DNA from: Sipunculus nudus
Lineage: Eukaryota; Annelida; Sipuncula; Golfingiida; Sipunculidae
Direction of reading: 5' to 3'
Length of the DNA: 64,000 nucleotides
Assembly (NCBI GenBank): GCA_026874595.1
Contig: CM049310.1
Span: 2,170,001 to 2,234,000 of the forward strand
Shown here: piece after piece, positions 22,576 to 34,423 of the stretch
How positions within the stretch are numbered: position 1 is the first letter of the stretch
Layout of the letters: the number at the start of each line of letters is the position of its first letter
The notes under the pieces: generated by a model
Told to the model about the DNA's origin: nothing
Databases searched by the model: none
The model's input: only the letters and a program-made list of their open reading frames with translations
Position numbers and translations under genes: made by a program

Positions 22576-24291
22576 TGGCCGACATATACCTGACGATGTA
22601 CACATTATTCAATACCCTCAAGGTGTCGCAGCCCAAATTGTTGACAATATATATGGCCTGAAAGCGGAATGGACAACACTTGTCTTACTGCAGAAACCAG
22701 AACCAGACCCTCGCCTGTTCTCAATTCACCAGGCACTGAAGAAAATTCTACAGAGAAATAATTTCACCCTGGACGCCGCTCTGAGACGTAATTGGGGAAG
22801 AAGACTCCGCTGGGCAGCCAGGCTTTTGCAGGATACCGGAACACGCGTAAGTCTGAAATCAAGAAACAAACGGGCACCATTTGAATTTGTCGGCACTCTG
22901 TCCAAACTGGCTATTTGGAACTGTCACCGAAAGACAACTAGGTGTGTATCGATGGGCGGTAGACCTCGCTCTCCAATCTACTAATCGCACAATTCACATG
23001 GTAAACGACCTTCTCACAGTGACAAAGCATGTACAGCTACAGGTGGTAAGCGCACAGCATAGAATTTCTAGTCTCGCTTCGTACGTTAAAAATTTCACTA
23101 TATCGGTCACCCGGCATCTTCAAATCATTCACAACTTTATTCAACATATGTCTTTTCAAATGAACTATGAACATTATATAGTATCCCTCGAACAAGCTAT
23201 ATTCTTGTACTCTCGTCAAATGGACATATATTCTACACAGAGGCGATCTTTAGAAAGTCAACACCTAACGGAGGAAATACTACCCCCCGCTGAACTTGAA
23301 GCTATCATTAAGCAAGCGAGACGGTTCCAATATTTCGCCTCGCGCTTCCTGGTATTACTCACATATCCAAATAGTGCCAATTTGGATTGACTCGAACGTA
23401 TTAATATTTCAAGCCATGTTACCGTTCCACGATGGAGACCAGTACCTTCGTTATCGTCTGCAGTCTTTCCCACTACCCCTCTCCCCCGGATTGTATTCAC
23501 AGTTCCTGCTGGCTCCAGATATAGCCCTTCACACCGAATCAGGCCTCATGTTAACACCAACAAATTGTACTAGTTCGTCTCCAACAATATGCCGTACGGG
23601 GCCTCTCTGGGCTAGGAACCAGTACCTTTGCGAAAGAGCTATAATAAACCAAGATGAATCACTAAGAAATAAATGAAGAATCAAATTATTCCGAGCCGAC
23701 GAACCTTTGATATATGAACTTTACCCTGGAGTATATGTTCTTGCTACCCAACATCTAGCTGCATACCAAAATTGTAAGGGAAAGCATGAGCGTAAAAGGA
23801 CATTATCAGCCGGCGTGTATTCTATCCAACTCACAGACTATTGTTCCTTGAAATCTGAAAACTGGACTTTGAAAGGTATATACCATGCGCAACATACATT
23901 CAATATAAGTTTGCTGCCGATAATCGCCGATCAGGTGTCCCCACTCCGAGAGCGGGTACCTAAGTTTGATTCAACAGCGCTGGCCAAATTATCTGATTGG
24001 AACACCCTTGACCAAATTATTGCACTAAATACCTCCGAACAGCTGCCACTAGAACAACTAAATTATATCGAGCCTTTGGAGAATATAGTACCTCCCCCAA
24101 CGCATTCGTGGGTCAACACTTCGCTCATCGTCTCAGTTCTTAGTGTTGTGATCCTGTGCGTTATTTTACTCAAGTGCGCTCTTCCCGCCTGCCGTCGGCA
24201 CCTGGAAAAACCGACCTCAGAATCAGCCACACAGGGAAATCAACATCATCAAGTTTGGGCCCGTATCCCAAACCAAGTGATGCAAGTGTAA
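22517..24291 (+). pseudogene. env: envelope-like fusion glycoprotein, broken (element 1)
   Basis: Third gene of the element. The first segment (22517-22984) starts with a hydrophobic signal-peptide-like stretch inside the pol end and carries a furin-type basic site RNKR at 22862-22873, followed by a Phe/Gly-containing stretch (APFEFVG) like the fusion peptide of F-type Env of errantiviruses and baculovirus F proteins. The second segment is in another frame (about 22905-23340), the third in yet another (about 23340-24291) interrupted by TGA 23674-23676. Near the end a single hydrophobic span (about 24118-24180) is a transmembrane anchor with a basic cytoplasmic tail. Family assignment is by architecture, not by search. 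Confidence 0.75.
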
Positions 24292-24717
24292 TGCTACACC
24301 GCTTATTTGGACTTCATTATTTCTTTTTTAATATTATTGGACTCTTTGCTTGTCTTTTTTTTTTTCTTTTATCTATTGTACATGTGTCATGTATTCACTT
24401 ATCTATATAGTTAGATCAAATAATGTTCGTATCGGATGTACCTTGAATTATCCTAAGTGAGGGTTTTCCCGCTTTACATTATCGCCATTACTCTATATGA
24501 ATCAATTTATTTGCCTCCATGATATGATGTATCAGTAAAATAATAATGATAATAATTAATATTACTTGTTGTCGTAGAATTAGTACCAGTATTAGTACCA
24601 GCATCAGTTTGTTTTCGAGCGCTTAAGCGCAGTTTGATATTTTGGTGAACATAACATGTGTGTCTTTATGTTAAAAGTAAAAATGTCAGCATTTTTACTA
24701 GATAGATGGGGGAGGTG
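24292..24717 (+). other. 3' untranslated region and polypurine tract, element 1
   Basis: AT-rich non-coding sequence after env. A polypurine tract, gatgggggaggtg, lies immediately before the 3' LTR (about 24705-24717) and would prime plus-strand DNA synthesis. Confidence 0.7.
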
Positions 24718-25324
24718 TGTAGAGTATCAACTCTTATAGGTATTCTATATATTTTAATGTTATATTTTAGTGTAATATTTTGCATGTATTCTATATAGTT
24801 TAATGTTATATTTTAGTGTAGTATTTAGTTGTAATTCATAATGTCAGGACCAGTAGTTATTCAAACACATTGTATAAGGTATATTACATCATTCGGGCAT
24901 ACTTAAACGCTGACACTAATGCGACATTGAAACGTACATTGTATATAGACATAGACCCCATGCAGTTTACATAACAATACTTCTAGTTACGTGTCATCCA
25001 CAATCTGTTCACTCAGCTTGAGGTGACACAACACTCTAATTAAGATTACTTCCTATACCTTTAGTTACGTCCACGCCTCCTCTAATTATCAAGGTACTGA
25101 TGCCTTCTCAGTTGCTAATTGCAATCAGGGTAGCGGCCGGCTGGTAGAGAGCCGAGGCCGAGTCAGTTGAAGGTCAGACTGAGAGCCGTTCGGAAGTGCG
25201 GCTCATACTTGTCAACTTATTATTATCAAATACCATCGATGTTTATGCCTGTATCAAGTTATATTCTACAAATAAACGTTTTATATTTATCGGCTGCATC
25301 CTGACTTATCGGGGGACCTCTACA
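24718..25324 (+). repeat. 3' LTR of element 1
   Basis: 607 bp, same ends as the 5' LTR. The AATAAA signal is at 25271-25276. Differences seen: g/t in attttag(g/t)gtag, c/t in aatctg(t)(c/t)cact, and c/g in ggaagt(c/g)cgg. It is followed by the acct duplication. Confidence 0.93.
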
Positions 25325-25328
25325 ACCT

Positions 25329-28130
25329 GGCAATTATACATGTCGTTCGGTTCCCGAACATTGTAAATGATGTCATTATCCTTTGATGATTAATGTAATA
25401 GATGCCAATTTATAGGTAGTAATTTTCACTCCGAATCCCCGTCTGGTTGGCCACATGTTGTGTGCTGTCTTTCCGCTAAAATCTTCTGTATGATAGGAAA
25501 ATTGTCCTTGTGCTAATAAAACTGTCAATCAAACGTGAGAATGACAAGGTCGGTGGGTAAAAATAGAAGCCGACACCGTGGTATTTTAGGTCTTCGAAAG
25601 GGGCAAGTTTGAGACAAAGCCTTCAAACATTTTGCAATATAGATATATTTGTATACCTGCGTCTTTTAAATCTTATTTTACAGCAATGGAAAGGTACAAT
25701 TAGATTTCAGTCTGATTTGTCCACCTGCATGGTTTCTCGATCGTCATTTTGAATACACCATGCGCATGCATATCGAAAGTCCGCATCTTTGGTCTTTATA
25801 TTTTACTTTCACTGTGTCACCGTCACTATATATATACGCTATAGCTTCTAATTTAAGATTGGCGAATGCATTTTATTCATTTTCTTGCATGTATCATGAC
25901 TGAGACTGACTCCGCCATATGACTTTAAAGGATTATAATGACCACGACACATTTTCCATATTTAATCCCTGGGCCATGCATGCACGCGTTGACTGGGTTT
26001 TGAGAGCGGTATCAATATAAAGCGGCGTACAGTTCCACGTACGTCGTATAATAATTACTTCAATATTTCATGGAGTATAAAGTTTATATTTTACACTGGA
26101 AAATTAACTATATCCATAAATTATCAGGCTCTTTCTAATTTAAGACGGTATTTATTTTATTTTCAATCCAAAAAGCCTCTTAGAATGACTGACAGTTCTT
26201 GTGCACGGCCGATTGTGTCCAATTACGATTGTACATAGAATGTTTGGCACAGAAATGATCACTAGTAAACAATCAGACATCACATATATATACGACATGA
26301 TATATGACAGTATCTTCGATTTTTAGTTAAGAAAATATGTAAATATTTAAAATAAATACTCATCTTATTATATGATATCGGTTAAAAATGGTTTTTCAGT
26401 GCCAATACATGACACAGTAAGGAGGTCACTCAGATCACGTGCGTGGTGTCTGTCAGACGCGTCAGTCAGTCGGACGGCGATCATTGGTCACAAGTAAAAC
26501 CAATAAAAAAGGGGATAATATATGATCTTGGAAATATTTAACGGAAGTTAAATCTGTAAACACACTGCACTTGATTTTGTCACCAGGATTGATTGCCAAC
26601 ATTTAGTAATTTACCGATTTCTGATGAATTTAGCGTAGGTGTCTGTTTTTACTCTCGCAGCCGACATGTTACCAGGGCCCACGTAACAAGGCCACGTGAG
26701 TGAAAGTCAATCATTTTTATATTTTTCCAACAAGTCTGCGTTCGCGCCATTTTGGATCTTGGTCACATGTTAGAACAACACTTGACGTTTTTCTCTTTCA
26801 TTTAAGTACAAATATGATGGATGACAATAGACATTTCACCCCCAAAACTTGCCCCAATTCGGGCGCGCGCGCCTTTGAATTCTAGGCCCGTGACAAACCG
26901 CGCGCCCTGGCGGGCGTTATTGGAGTTTAAAGCCTTTATATATATATTTAATGATAACTGAGAGATGATGGACAGACAGAGCTGATCACTTTATGTTCCA
27001 TTCTCCTGAGGCAAGAATATGTTTCAATTAGATCTTAATTTTTTCTAATCCAATATTTTTTCAAAATATTAAACAAGGGACCTATGGGTCACGGCGCTCA
27101 GCTGTTATATATGATAAAAAATATGATTTAGAAATGAGGCACATGCAGGTTTAGTGTGGTAATAAAAATAAGCTGTACTATGAGTTGTTGTTGCTTAGCT
27201 AATGTATGATTTTGATAATACCTTTGGAGACAGGGAAGAGGATTAATTTCATTTATATTATTAACAAATGGAGTACTATTGTCACACAGATTTTGACTTG
27301 GCAATATAACTTATAAGCAGAACATATAATATAAGAGTTTAACTATTTATTAAAAAATTACAAATATTGTCCCAAATATAATTTTTATTAAAAATAATAA
27401 GAGAATCGTATGATTTTTTAAAATGAAATATAACTGAAATGATTATTAAAATAATATTAAAGAATATATTCATGAATGCATTCATGAATACATTTTGAAA
27501 GTATTTGCACTGGTATTCGTATACTTTCATTTTTACCTGAATTCCCATTCTTTATGCAAGAAATTTTATAATGGAGTACATATTCATATTCGTATTTAAT
27601 TTTCAATTGCAAAGTATTTGCACCATGTCTGGTATTTATATAGTTTTCACCAAACGATGTTGAGAATCCAGAATATACAAAATTCACACATTTAAATAAT
27701 GATCATAAGTACCTGGTTTTATGGCTTTTATTTATATTTAAAAAAAAATGTAATATATTCATTTTGGACTAATTTCACATCAATGTACACATAAGACACA
27801 GTAGGAATCTAGTTTAATATTATCAACTGCATCTTTGTCTATCATTAATTTCCTTCATATGATCCCTAATGATTAGTAATGAATAATATGATTTACTTTT
27901 TTTATCATTAAAATTGAACTGAAAAATACTGCATGGTGTTATTTGGAATATGTGACATTCTATCAATCGATACAAGATTCTTATATCATCAGTAACTGCA
28001 AGTTAATTTCCTGTTATTATAAACTAACAAATTCCTTTTCTATTTTTCTTTAATTTATTATTAAAATCAATAAAAATTTATTAATTTATTGTTTATTGTT
28101 ATGTTGTTGGTTAAAACTACTAGATGAGTT
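25329..28130. other. intergenic, no gene seen
   Basis: AT-rich. A CpG-richer patch at 26640-26920 contains CACGTG and gcgcgcgc but no coding exon I trust. At about 27073 a short copy of the repeat end gggacctatgggtcacggcgctcagctg is present. Nothing else recognised. Confidence 0.5.
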
Positions 28131-29700
28131 GGGTTGGACACCTGGATCAACTGTGGCTGGCCATAAGCTGCCTGGCTGCCCCAGTGAATGCCTCGCGTCA
28201 AGCATGCATAATTTGCTGAAAGTTCAACAAGGTCAACATACTCAAGAGGGGCTTGAGAGAGCCAAGGTCTGACATGGTCTCATAAAAACATTAATAAAAG
28301 CTACAATTTTTGGCCAATTTCTTTCAGCTTTCTAAACTAAAAAGCTGAAATCCTTAAGCATGCATGATATGAAAATTGTATCAACAGTGCTCACAGGAAA
28401 CATATTCGCCATGGTCAAATTTGGGCAAAATTTAAGGTGCTAATTTTATATTTATACTAATAACTTATAAAATTTGAAAAATTCAGAAATAATTTTGGGT
28501 ATTCAATTGAATCTTGATTAAATTATGTTACATCCCTGACAAAAAATCTCTAGCTTCAGCAATCCCCTTGTAAAGGGAGTAAATATATTTCTTGATTTTT
28601 TTCAAAGTGCATTATGTTTGGGCCCATAACTTAAAACAATTACGCAATACTGACATTATTTCTGGCATGTGCTTAGAGAATGTATAGAAAAATATATATA
28701 TTATATATGATTAAAGTCAGACCAGTGGTTTTGATATTAGGCAGTCTTGAAGTGTAACAATGGGTTTTTAATGGAAAAATGAAGTTTTTCATTAATATCT
28801 CAAAGGTATTAAGTCCTAGTGACCAAATTCTTGGCATGGTAGGGGATTTTGGAGACATCTAATTGTATGCCAAATTTTAGGAACTGAGAGCTGAAGATGG
28901 GGAGCTGAGCTCTTGCAAACTGCATAACATAACTTGATGTAAACAATATGTTACATGGTGCTTGAAAACTTGAATAAAATCTACAGTTTTTGATCAACTG
29001 GTTTCAAATTTTGATGTTAACAGTTGAAATGCTAATAAAAACATGCTTTGAAAATTAAATCCACAGCAGTTACAGGGAAAAAAAGGTGCCATGGTCAAGG
29101 TTGGGCAAAATTTAAGGTACCAATTTTTTATTTTTGCTAATATTTTAAAAATTTTAAAGATTTTGTTCTAATTTTGGGTATACAATTTAATTTTGATTAA
29201 TAAAAGTTATATTACTGGGAAAAAAGTGCTTAGCTTTAACAAGTTTTGTGTTAAGTGATCAAATTTCTTTCCTGATTATTTACAAAACGCATTATGTTTT
29301 GGCCCATAAATTTTTTAAATTATATAATACAGACCTAATTTCTGGAATGTACATAGGAACAATATAGAGGATTGTTTATGGTAAATATGAGGAAAAACAG
29401 ATAAGTGGTTTTGATATTAGGCAGTCCTGAAGTGTGAAAATAGGTTTTTAATAAAAAATTGAGGTTTTTCCTTAATTTCTCAAAGGAACGAAGTCGCAAA
29501 GACCCAGTTTTTGGCTTGGTAGGAGATCTTGGGGACATCTAACATTATGCCAAATTTTGGATTCCTAGGTCTTACAGTTTCAAAACGTGCCACATCTACG
29601 GACGTACGGAGGGCACGACAGAGGGACAGACGGACAGACGACGGACAATGGACCACCACTATAGCTCAGATGACTTATAGTCAGCTGAGCTAAAAATCAA
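28131..29700 (+). repeat. two copies of the TCAGCTGAGCTAAAAA-ended dispersed repeat
   Basis: The segments at about 28290-28870 and 28970-29695 are homologous to each other and to 36500-37062: gggcaaaatttaaggt(g/a)c, attttgggtatacaat, gcattatgttt(t)gg(g)cccataa, ggttttgatattaggcagtc and ggagatcttggggacatcta. Only the second runs to the true end: cggacagac repeats, gacaatggaccacc, actatagctcagatgac and tcagctgagctaaaaa. No protein frame. Confidence 0.7.
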
Positions 29701-30730
29701 TAAACACTATCTACTCATATACAAATGAAAGAACCCTACCCTAAAATAATTCTTGTGAAAAATTAAACGATTCAGCTTTGCAGTTTCATCATAAAACAAT
29801 TTTAAGTTGAAAGAGGCTAAAATTATGAGGTTTTTTGCCCATAAAAATGAGTCTACATAGGTGGTGCCATGAAAATATTCATATATGCAATTTCATATAT
29901 GTGTGATGTGACCAAAATTTGCACGAAATTGGTGATGCTAGCTTCTGTCATTTCTGAGCTTGTTATATTAGTATGCTTACTTGGCGAAATGACTAAGTTC
30001 AAATTCCTGTAATTTGGCAAAAATTCATTAAACCAAAACCATTTGAATAACTTGAGAGAGCTCGTCTGTTGGATCATTTCTGTGATATATTAAACAATCT
30101 GGCTGAATGATTTCAGAGAAGATTTTCATAGGTTTTAGCTTTTTCCCCTTAAAATTTAAGTTAATGCAGCTGCCACAAAAAAAGCTCAATCCCACAACAT
30201 TTGATGTGTGACAGAGTTTTGCATAAAATTTGGGGATGCTAGCTCCCACTTTTCCTGAGAAATTATGGGTTACTGTACTGATGGCTAATGACCCTCGTAC
30301 AAAAAGGTTGATGAAGGTTGTGCTACCAATACCGCAATTTAAAAAATGAGATCATGTGACCAACATTTGCATAAAATTTGGTGATGATTGCACCTGCTGT
30401 TTCTGATAGTGTAATATAAGGATCCTTTTTTAGCCAAATGACTAAGTTAAGCTTCCTGTAACTCTGCCAAAATTTACCAAACTGGAACCATTTGAACAAG
30501 CTTGAGAAAGATGGTTTCAGAGATTATTTCTGTAAAATATAGCACAATCTGGCTGGACAGTTTCATTGGAGCAGATTTTTAAAGATTTTTTAGCTTTTTC
30601 TCTTTAAAATTGAGGAAAATGCTTATAGCAAAAAAAATAAGTTCAATACGATAAATTTTAACAAGTTACTGATTCTTCCACAAAATGTGGCGCTGCTAGC
30701 TCCAGCAGTTTTTGAGATAGCATTGGCTAA
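29701..30730 (+). repeat. two diverged tandem units of about 450 bp
   Basis: The blocks at about 29880-30290 and 30350-30720 share ttgcataaaattt(g)gtgatg, gctagctcc, aaatgactaagtt(c/a), cttcctgta, accatttgaa(t/c)aa and aatctggctg. Non-coding. Confidence 0.55.
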
Positions 30731-32647
30731 TGTACAGTGGAAGCCAGACGCCGCCGTCCCATCGGATAAGCTCACAGGTTCGCTAATAATAAAATGATAT
30801 CAGTATTTATAAAGTGTAAATATTTTATTTGTAGGAAAAACAAACAAATAGTTGTTTCAAGTTGTAGATTCACCATAAAGATGTTACTGTAATAAAATGA
30901 ACAATGTAAAGATAATAAAGATTTGGAATATTACATCAACTGCATACCTGTATATGTAAACAAACATACATTATCCATATGAAATATCAAAGAAGTACTG
31001 GCCCATTGTTGTTGTTATAGCATATTCAGGAACTGGTTTATGGAAACCACAAACCCTTATTTTCTAACACCTTGATGCATAATGTCACATACAAATACCT
31101 AACTGATGTGGGAAAGAATACATATAATCCTGTAACAATACTCATAAACTAACCAAAGCCATGGTTTCTACCAGGCAGAAAAGGAATTTCTACCCTGCTG
31201 ATGGCAGAAACACCTAAGGGTTAGAATGGTAGAAAAATCTTCTGGCTGGTAAAACCAGCAGAAATTTCCATCAGAATCCTTAAAACATGTTTAATTAGTG
31301 TCACTAGTCACCAAAGCATTCCAATTTAAATCATATCAAGAGTAGATATCATTCAATGATTCCTATGTTTAACTGCGATATATAACATTAAAGTAGAAAA
31401 AGGTAATAATTCTAAAGTTTATGGAAATATAAGAATTTACTCTATTATATACATAATAAATATTTCAAACTTTGCCTATAACAGGTGACTTTAAGCTTAT
31501 ACTGACATTTATTCTGGCCTCAATTTATATTTGCAACAGGTTAACTTACATGTATATTCAGAAAAGGGACTTTGTATTATTATTCGCCTATGTTCTTAGA
31601 AGTTTTGAATATTATCAAGAGGGATCTATACCAAGCAAATGTCCCAGTTTTGTGGCACAGTTGGTAGCTACTTTTTTCTCTTTTTATTACTGCAACTTAG
31701 GCTAGAAGCCTGAAGGGTTTAATTTCAAAAAAGATTTTTTTATTTGGCTCTGAGAATGCAAAGGCGCGCCACTTCCTCTCATCCCTCTGTGAAGGATGGA
31801 CCCATTGAATTAAATTTTTAAAATGTATAAATATATACAAAATCAAAGAGAAGATGGTTCTATGGTCAGCAGTTTTGGAATGGAACCACTGATGACAGAT
31901 GTTTTTTATTGGTTTCATTATCAATTGATGCAGCTGATGAACCATAACATGTCAAGGACCAAAAGACATCCTACTGAGCATTACACCACTTTATAAATTA
32001 CATTGCAAAGTTTTCAAATTTTTCATATATTTTAACTTGTTTTATAAATACAACTTATCAAGCAGGACTTAACCCTATACTGACTACTGTATAACCATAA
32101 AGATTACTCTCATAAAGTTGAAATGAACATGTTAAAAGTCCTACTAAGGATACTGCATATGTAAACTGCATATTAACTGGATATCATATGCCTGCCATTT
32201 AGAAGTCAGAATATTGTATATATAATAAATAAAGTTGATTAATGTTTCTCAAAAGAAAAGTATTCATTTTTCTTACACAGACAATTAAGATTACACACAG
32301 ATCAATGCATATACAAAATATACCACAACAAGAATGACCCTGATTACGTCTAAGACGAAAAATTCAGAGAATCTGATTTGCCAGCATATCATGAGAGACC
32401 ATGCTGAACCACTATTGCAAAAATAATGTTGGTAGTACTTAAGACATGAACATTCCACTAGTAAACTAGAATATGGATAGTCAACAACCAACTACATGTA
32501 TCCACCGAAACCAGAAGGAACGGGTAAAGTGAGGCATGGATTTAGGGTAAGGGGAAATAGGGAGAGGTGTCTTGCATATTAGCATGGATGACTGCAGCCA
32601 AAATGTGTATGTAGGTGGCGCCACCTGCCACAAAATCAAGAGAGCTA
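30731..32647. other. intergenic, nothing recognised
   Basis: AT-rich sequence. Open frames here have no recognisable domain or splice context. The palindromic core ggtggcgccacc appears at about 32614, just before a DNA transposon copy. Confidence 0.45.
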
Positions 32648-32656
32648 TCCAAGATG

Positions 32657-33132
32657 TACACTCTTTACACAGCGCTTTACCCATAGGCCAACTCCCTATA
32701 TCGTAAGTGCTGTTTGTTATGACCTTGTATCCTTGTATGACCTTGCTCCACCAGAGGGGAGCACTGTTTTTTGGTCCAATCAGATGAGACCCTGTGCTGG
32801 AAGACAAAACGGATTACCAGCCAAGCGAGTAATACAAGAAGCCAATGTTGTTCATTTTGTTTTGAGTGACAGCTCATCGCCCCGGCGACCGTTTGAACAG
32901 GCCACAGGCTCAGAGAAAATATCCCCACGAGTGGTTGCTGGGTGGAGACTGATGTGTGTCGAGTGTTTGTTGACTTGCATTTGGTTGGCTACTGGTCACA
33001 TCAGCAGTTTTTTAGCAGTCAGGCCCATGTGCACCACCTGGTATTTAAATGCATCATAAACAGTCAAAACAGGCAGCGGAAAATTCAGTAGCTTCTTTAA
33101 AAGCGCAAGATTTCCACTGCCTCAGGAGCATA
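32657..33132 (+). mobile_element. TACGCTC-family DNA transposon, copy 3 (internally deleted)
   Basis: 476 bp, begins TACACTC and ends GAGCATA, with perfect 9-bp target duplications tccaagatg at 32648-32656 and 33133-33141. Compared with the 705- and 722-bp copies it lacks about 220 bp in the middle. It sits inside a unit of the GGTGGCGCCACC repeat family. Confidence 0.78.
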
Positions 33133-33800
33133 TCCAAGATGTATATACATGCAAAATTTTAGGCAGATAAGTCAGACAACTGTCGAGATAGGAGTGATTT
33201 TATTCCACGGCAGACAAAGAGACATACACTGTGCAAAAATGGTTACAGGTGGCGCCACCAGTTTTGCGTATGATAAAGAGCTATATCAGATCTAAACACA
33301 TGCAAAATTTCGGGAGGATACGTCAAACCAGTCCTGAGATATAAGCCTAGATGTGTGCAGCCTGAACGTGAATGTAGGTGACGCCACCTGTCATAAAATC
33401 AAGAAAGCTATCCAGGATGAATACACATGCAAAATTTCAGGTGGATAAGACCATTCACTGCAGAGATATGAGTGATTTTATCCCAAGGCAGATGAACAGA
33501 TGGACGCTGTGCAAAAATGGTTGCAGGCGGTGCCATCATTTTTATGTATGTTATAAAGCTATCCAAGGGCTACATTTATGCAAAATTTTTTTCCTGATTG
33601 GTAAAACAAGTAAGAAAATATATGGTTTAATGTGTCAAAACAGATGCACAGATGGACACACTGGAGAGAAGAAAGGTCAGAGGTCAACACAAAATATTTT
33701 GGCACCAGTTCACATGTAACCCGATAATCATGTAAAGTTTCAGAAAAATCTGTCCGTACTCTCAGAGTTCTCTTCTGGAAAAGAATGTTGCGGACCCCGG
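33133..33800 (+). repeat. GGTGGCGCCACC repeat family, segment 2
   Basis: Units of about 135-150 bp: tatccaagatg, catgcaaaattt(c/t)agg, gagatatgagtgattttat, gtgcaaaaatggtt, then the palindrome ggtggcgccacc or a variant (about 33250, 33377, 33527). The same units occur at 12780-13490. Ends with aatctgtccgtactctcaga. No gene. Confidence 0.65.
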
Positions 33801-34423
33801 TAAAAAAAATAGTATCCGCAAAACTTTGTTTTGGCGGATACAATTAAATAAAACATGGCACTTTAATAAACTTGCCATATGTAGACAGATCATGATAACA
33901 CACTTAGATTCTCCTATAGACAAACTCTCATGGTCAGGAATATCATTTTTTTCTAAATTTTCCTTTACCCCGTATTATATATATGGTTCTTCTTTCAATT
34001 CTTCACTCTTATGAGCAACTAAAAAATTGAAAAAACTATTTGGGGTTGCTTGTGCATGTTAATTGATTATTTATTTAAAACTAGAAAATAAGTCAAAATG
34101 TGGACCATTGTATTTTCCCTGTTGGAAAAACTCATTTGTTATTTAATAAATATATATTTTATTTTTATACAGGATGTCTCACAGGTGTTTGTCTTACACA
34201 TACTTCAGTAAATAACCAAAGGTCCACATCTTTTTACAACAGATTCACACTGTTTACAATCCATATAAAAGCCATTACAACAGTTCTATGCCTTTTATAT
34301 TTCCTCTAAAACTCCATGCCCAGTATTATTCCTATTACGATTCCTTTTAAACTCCATAACTGGTAAGAAGAGTATTATGTATTAATGATACCTTTAAACA
34401 CTCCAAGCCTTGTTTCATTCCTA
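33801..34423. other. probable 3' flank of the CLIC gene
   Basis: AT-rich, downstream of the CLIC stop codon on the minus strand; probably its 3' untranslated region and flank. Nothing else recognised. Confidence 0.4.

Larger units (their letters stand above)
17215..25324 (+). mobile_element. env-bearing Ty3/gypsy LTR retrotransposon (element 1)
   Basis: A complete 8.1-kb element: 607-bp LTRs starting TGTAGAG and ending CTCTACA, gag (from 17928), pol with protease, reverse transcriptase, RNase H and integrase in that order, then an env-like gene. RT-RH-IN order places it in Ty3/gypsy (Metaviridae). The LTRs differ at about three positions that I can see, so insertion is fairly recent, yet pol has one frameshift and env two frameshifts and one stop. 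A third fusion-glycoprotein gene makes the layout errantivirus-like. Confidence 0.92.

Noticed and set aside
24156-24410. 84-residue frame after env
   Set aside because: Shadow of the env tail continuing into AT-rich 3' sequence; the hydrophobic Phe run comes from poly-T.
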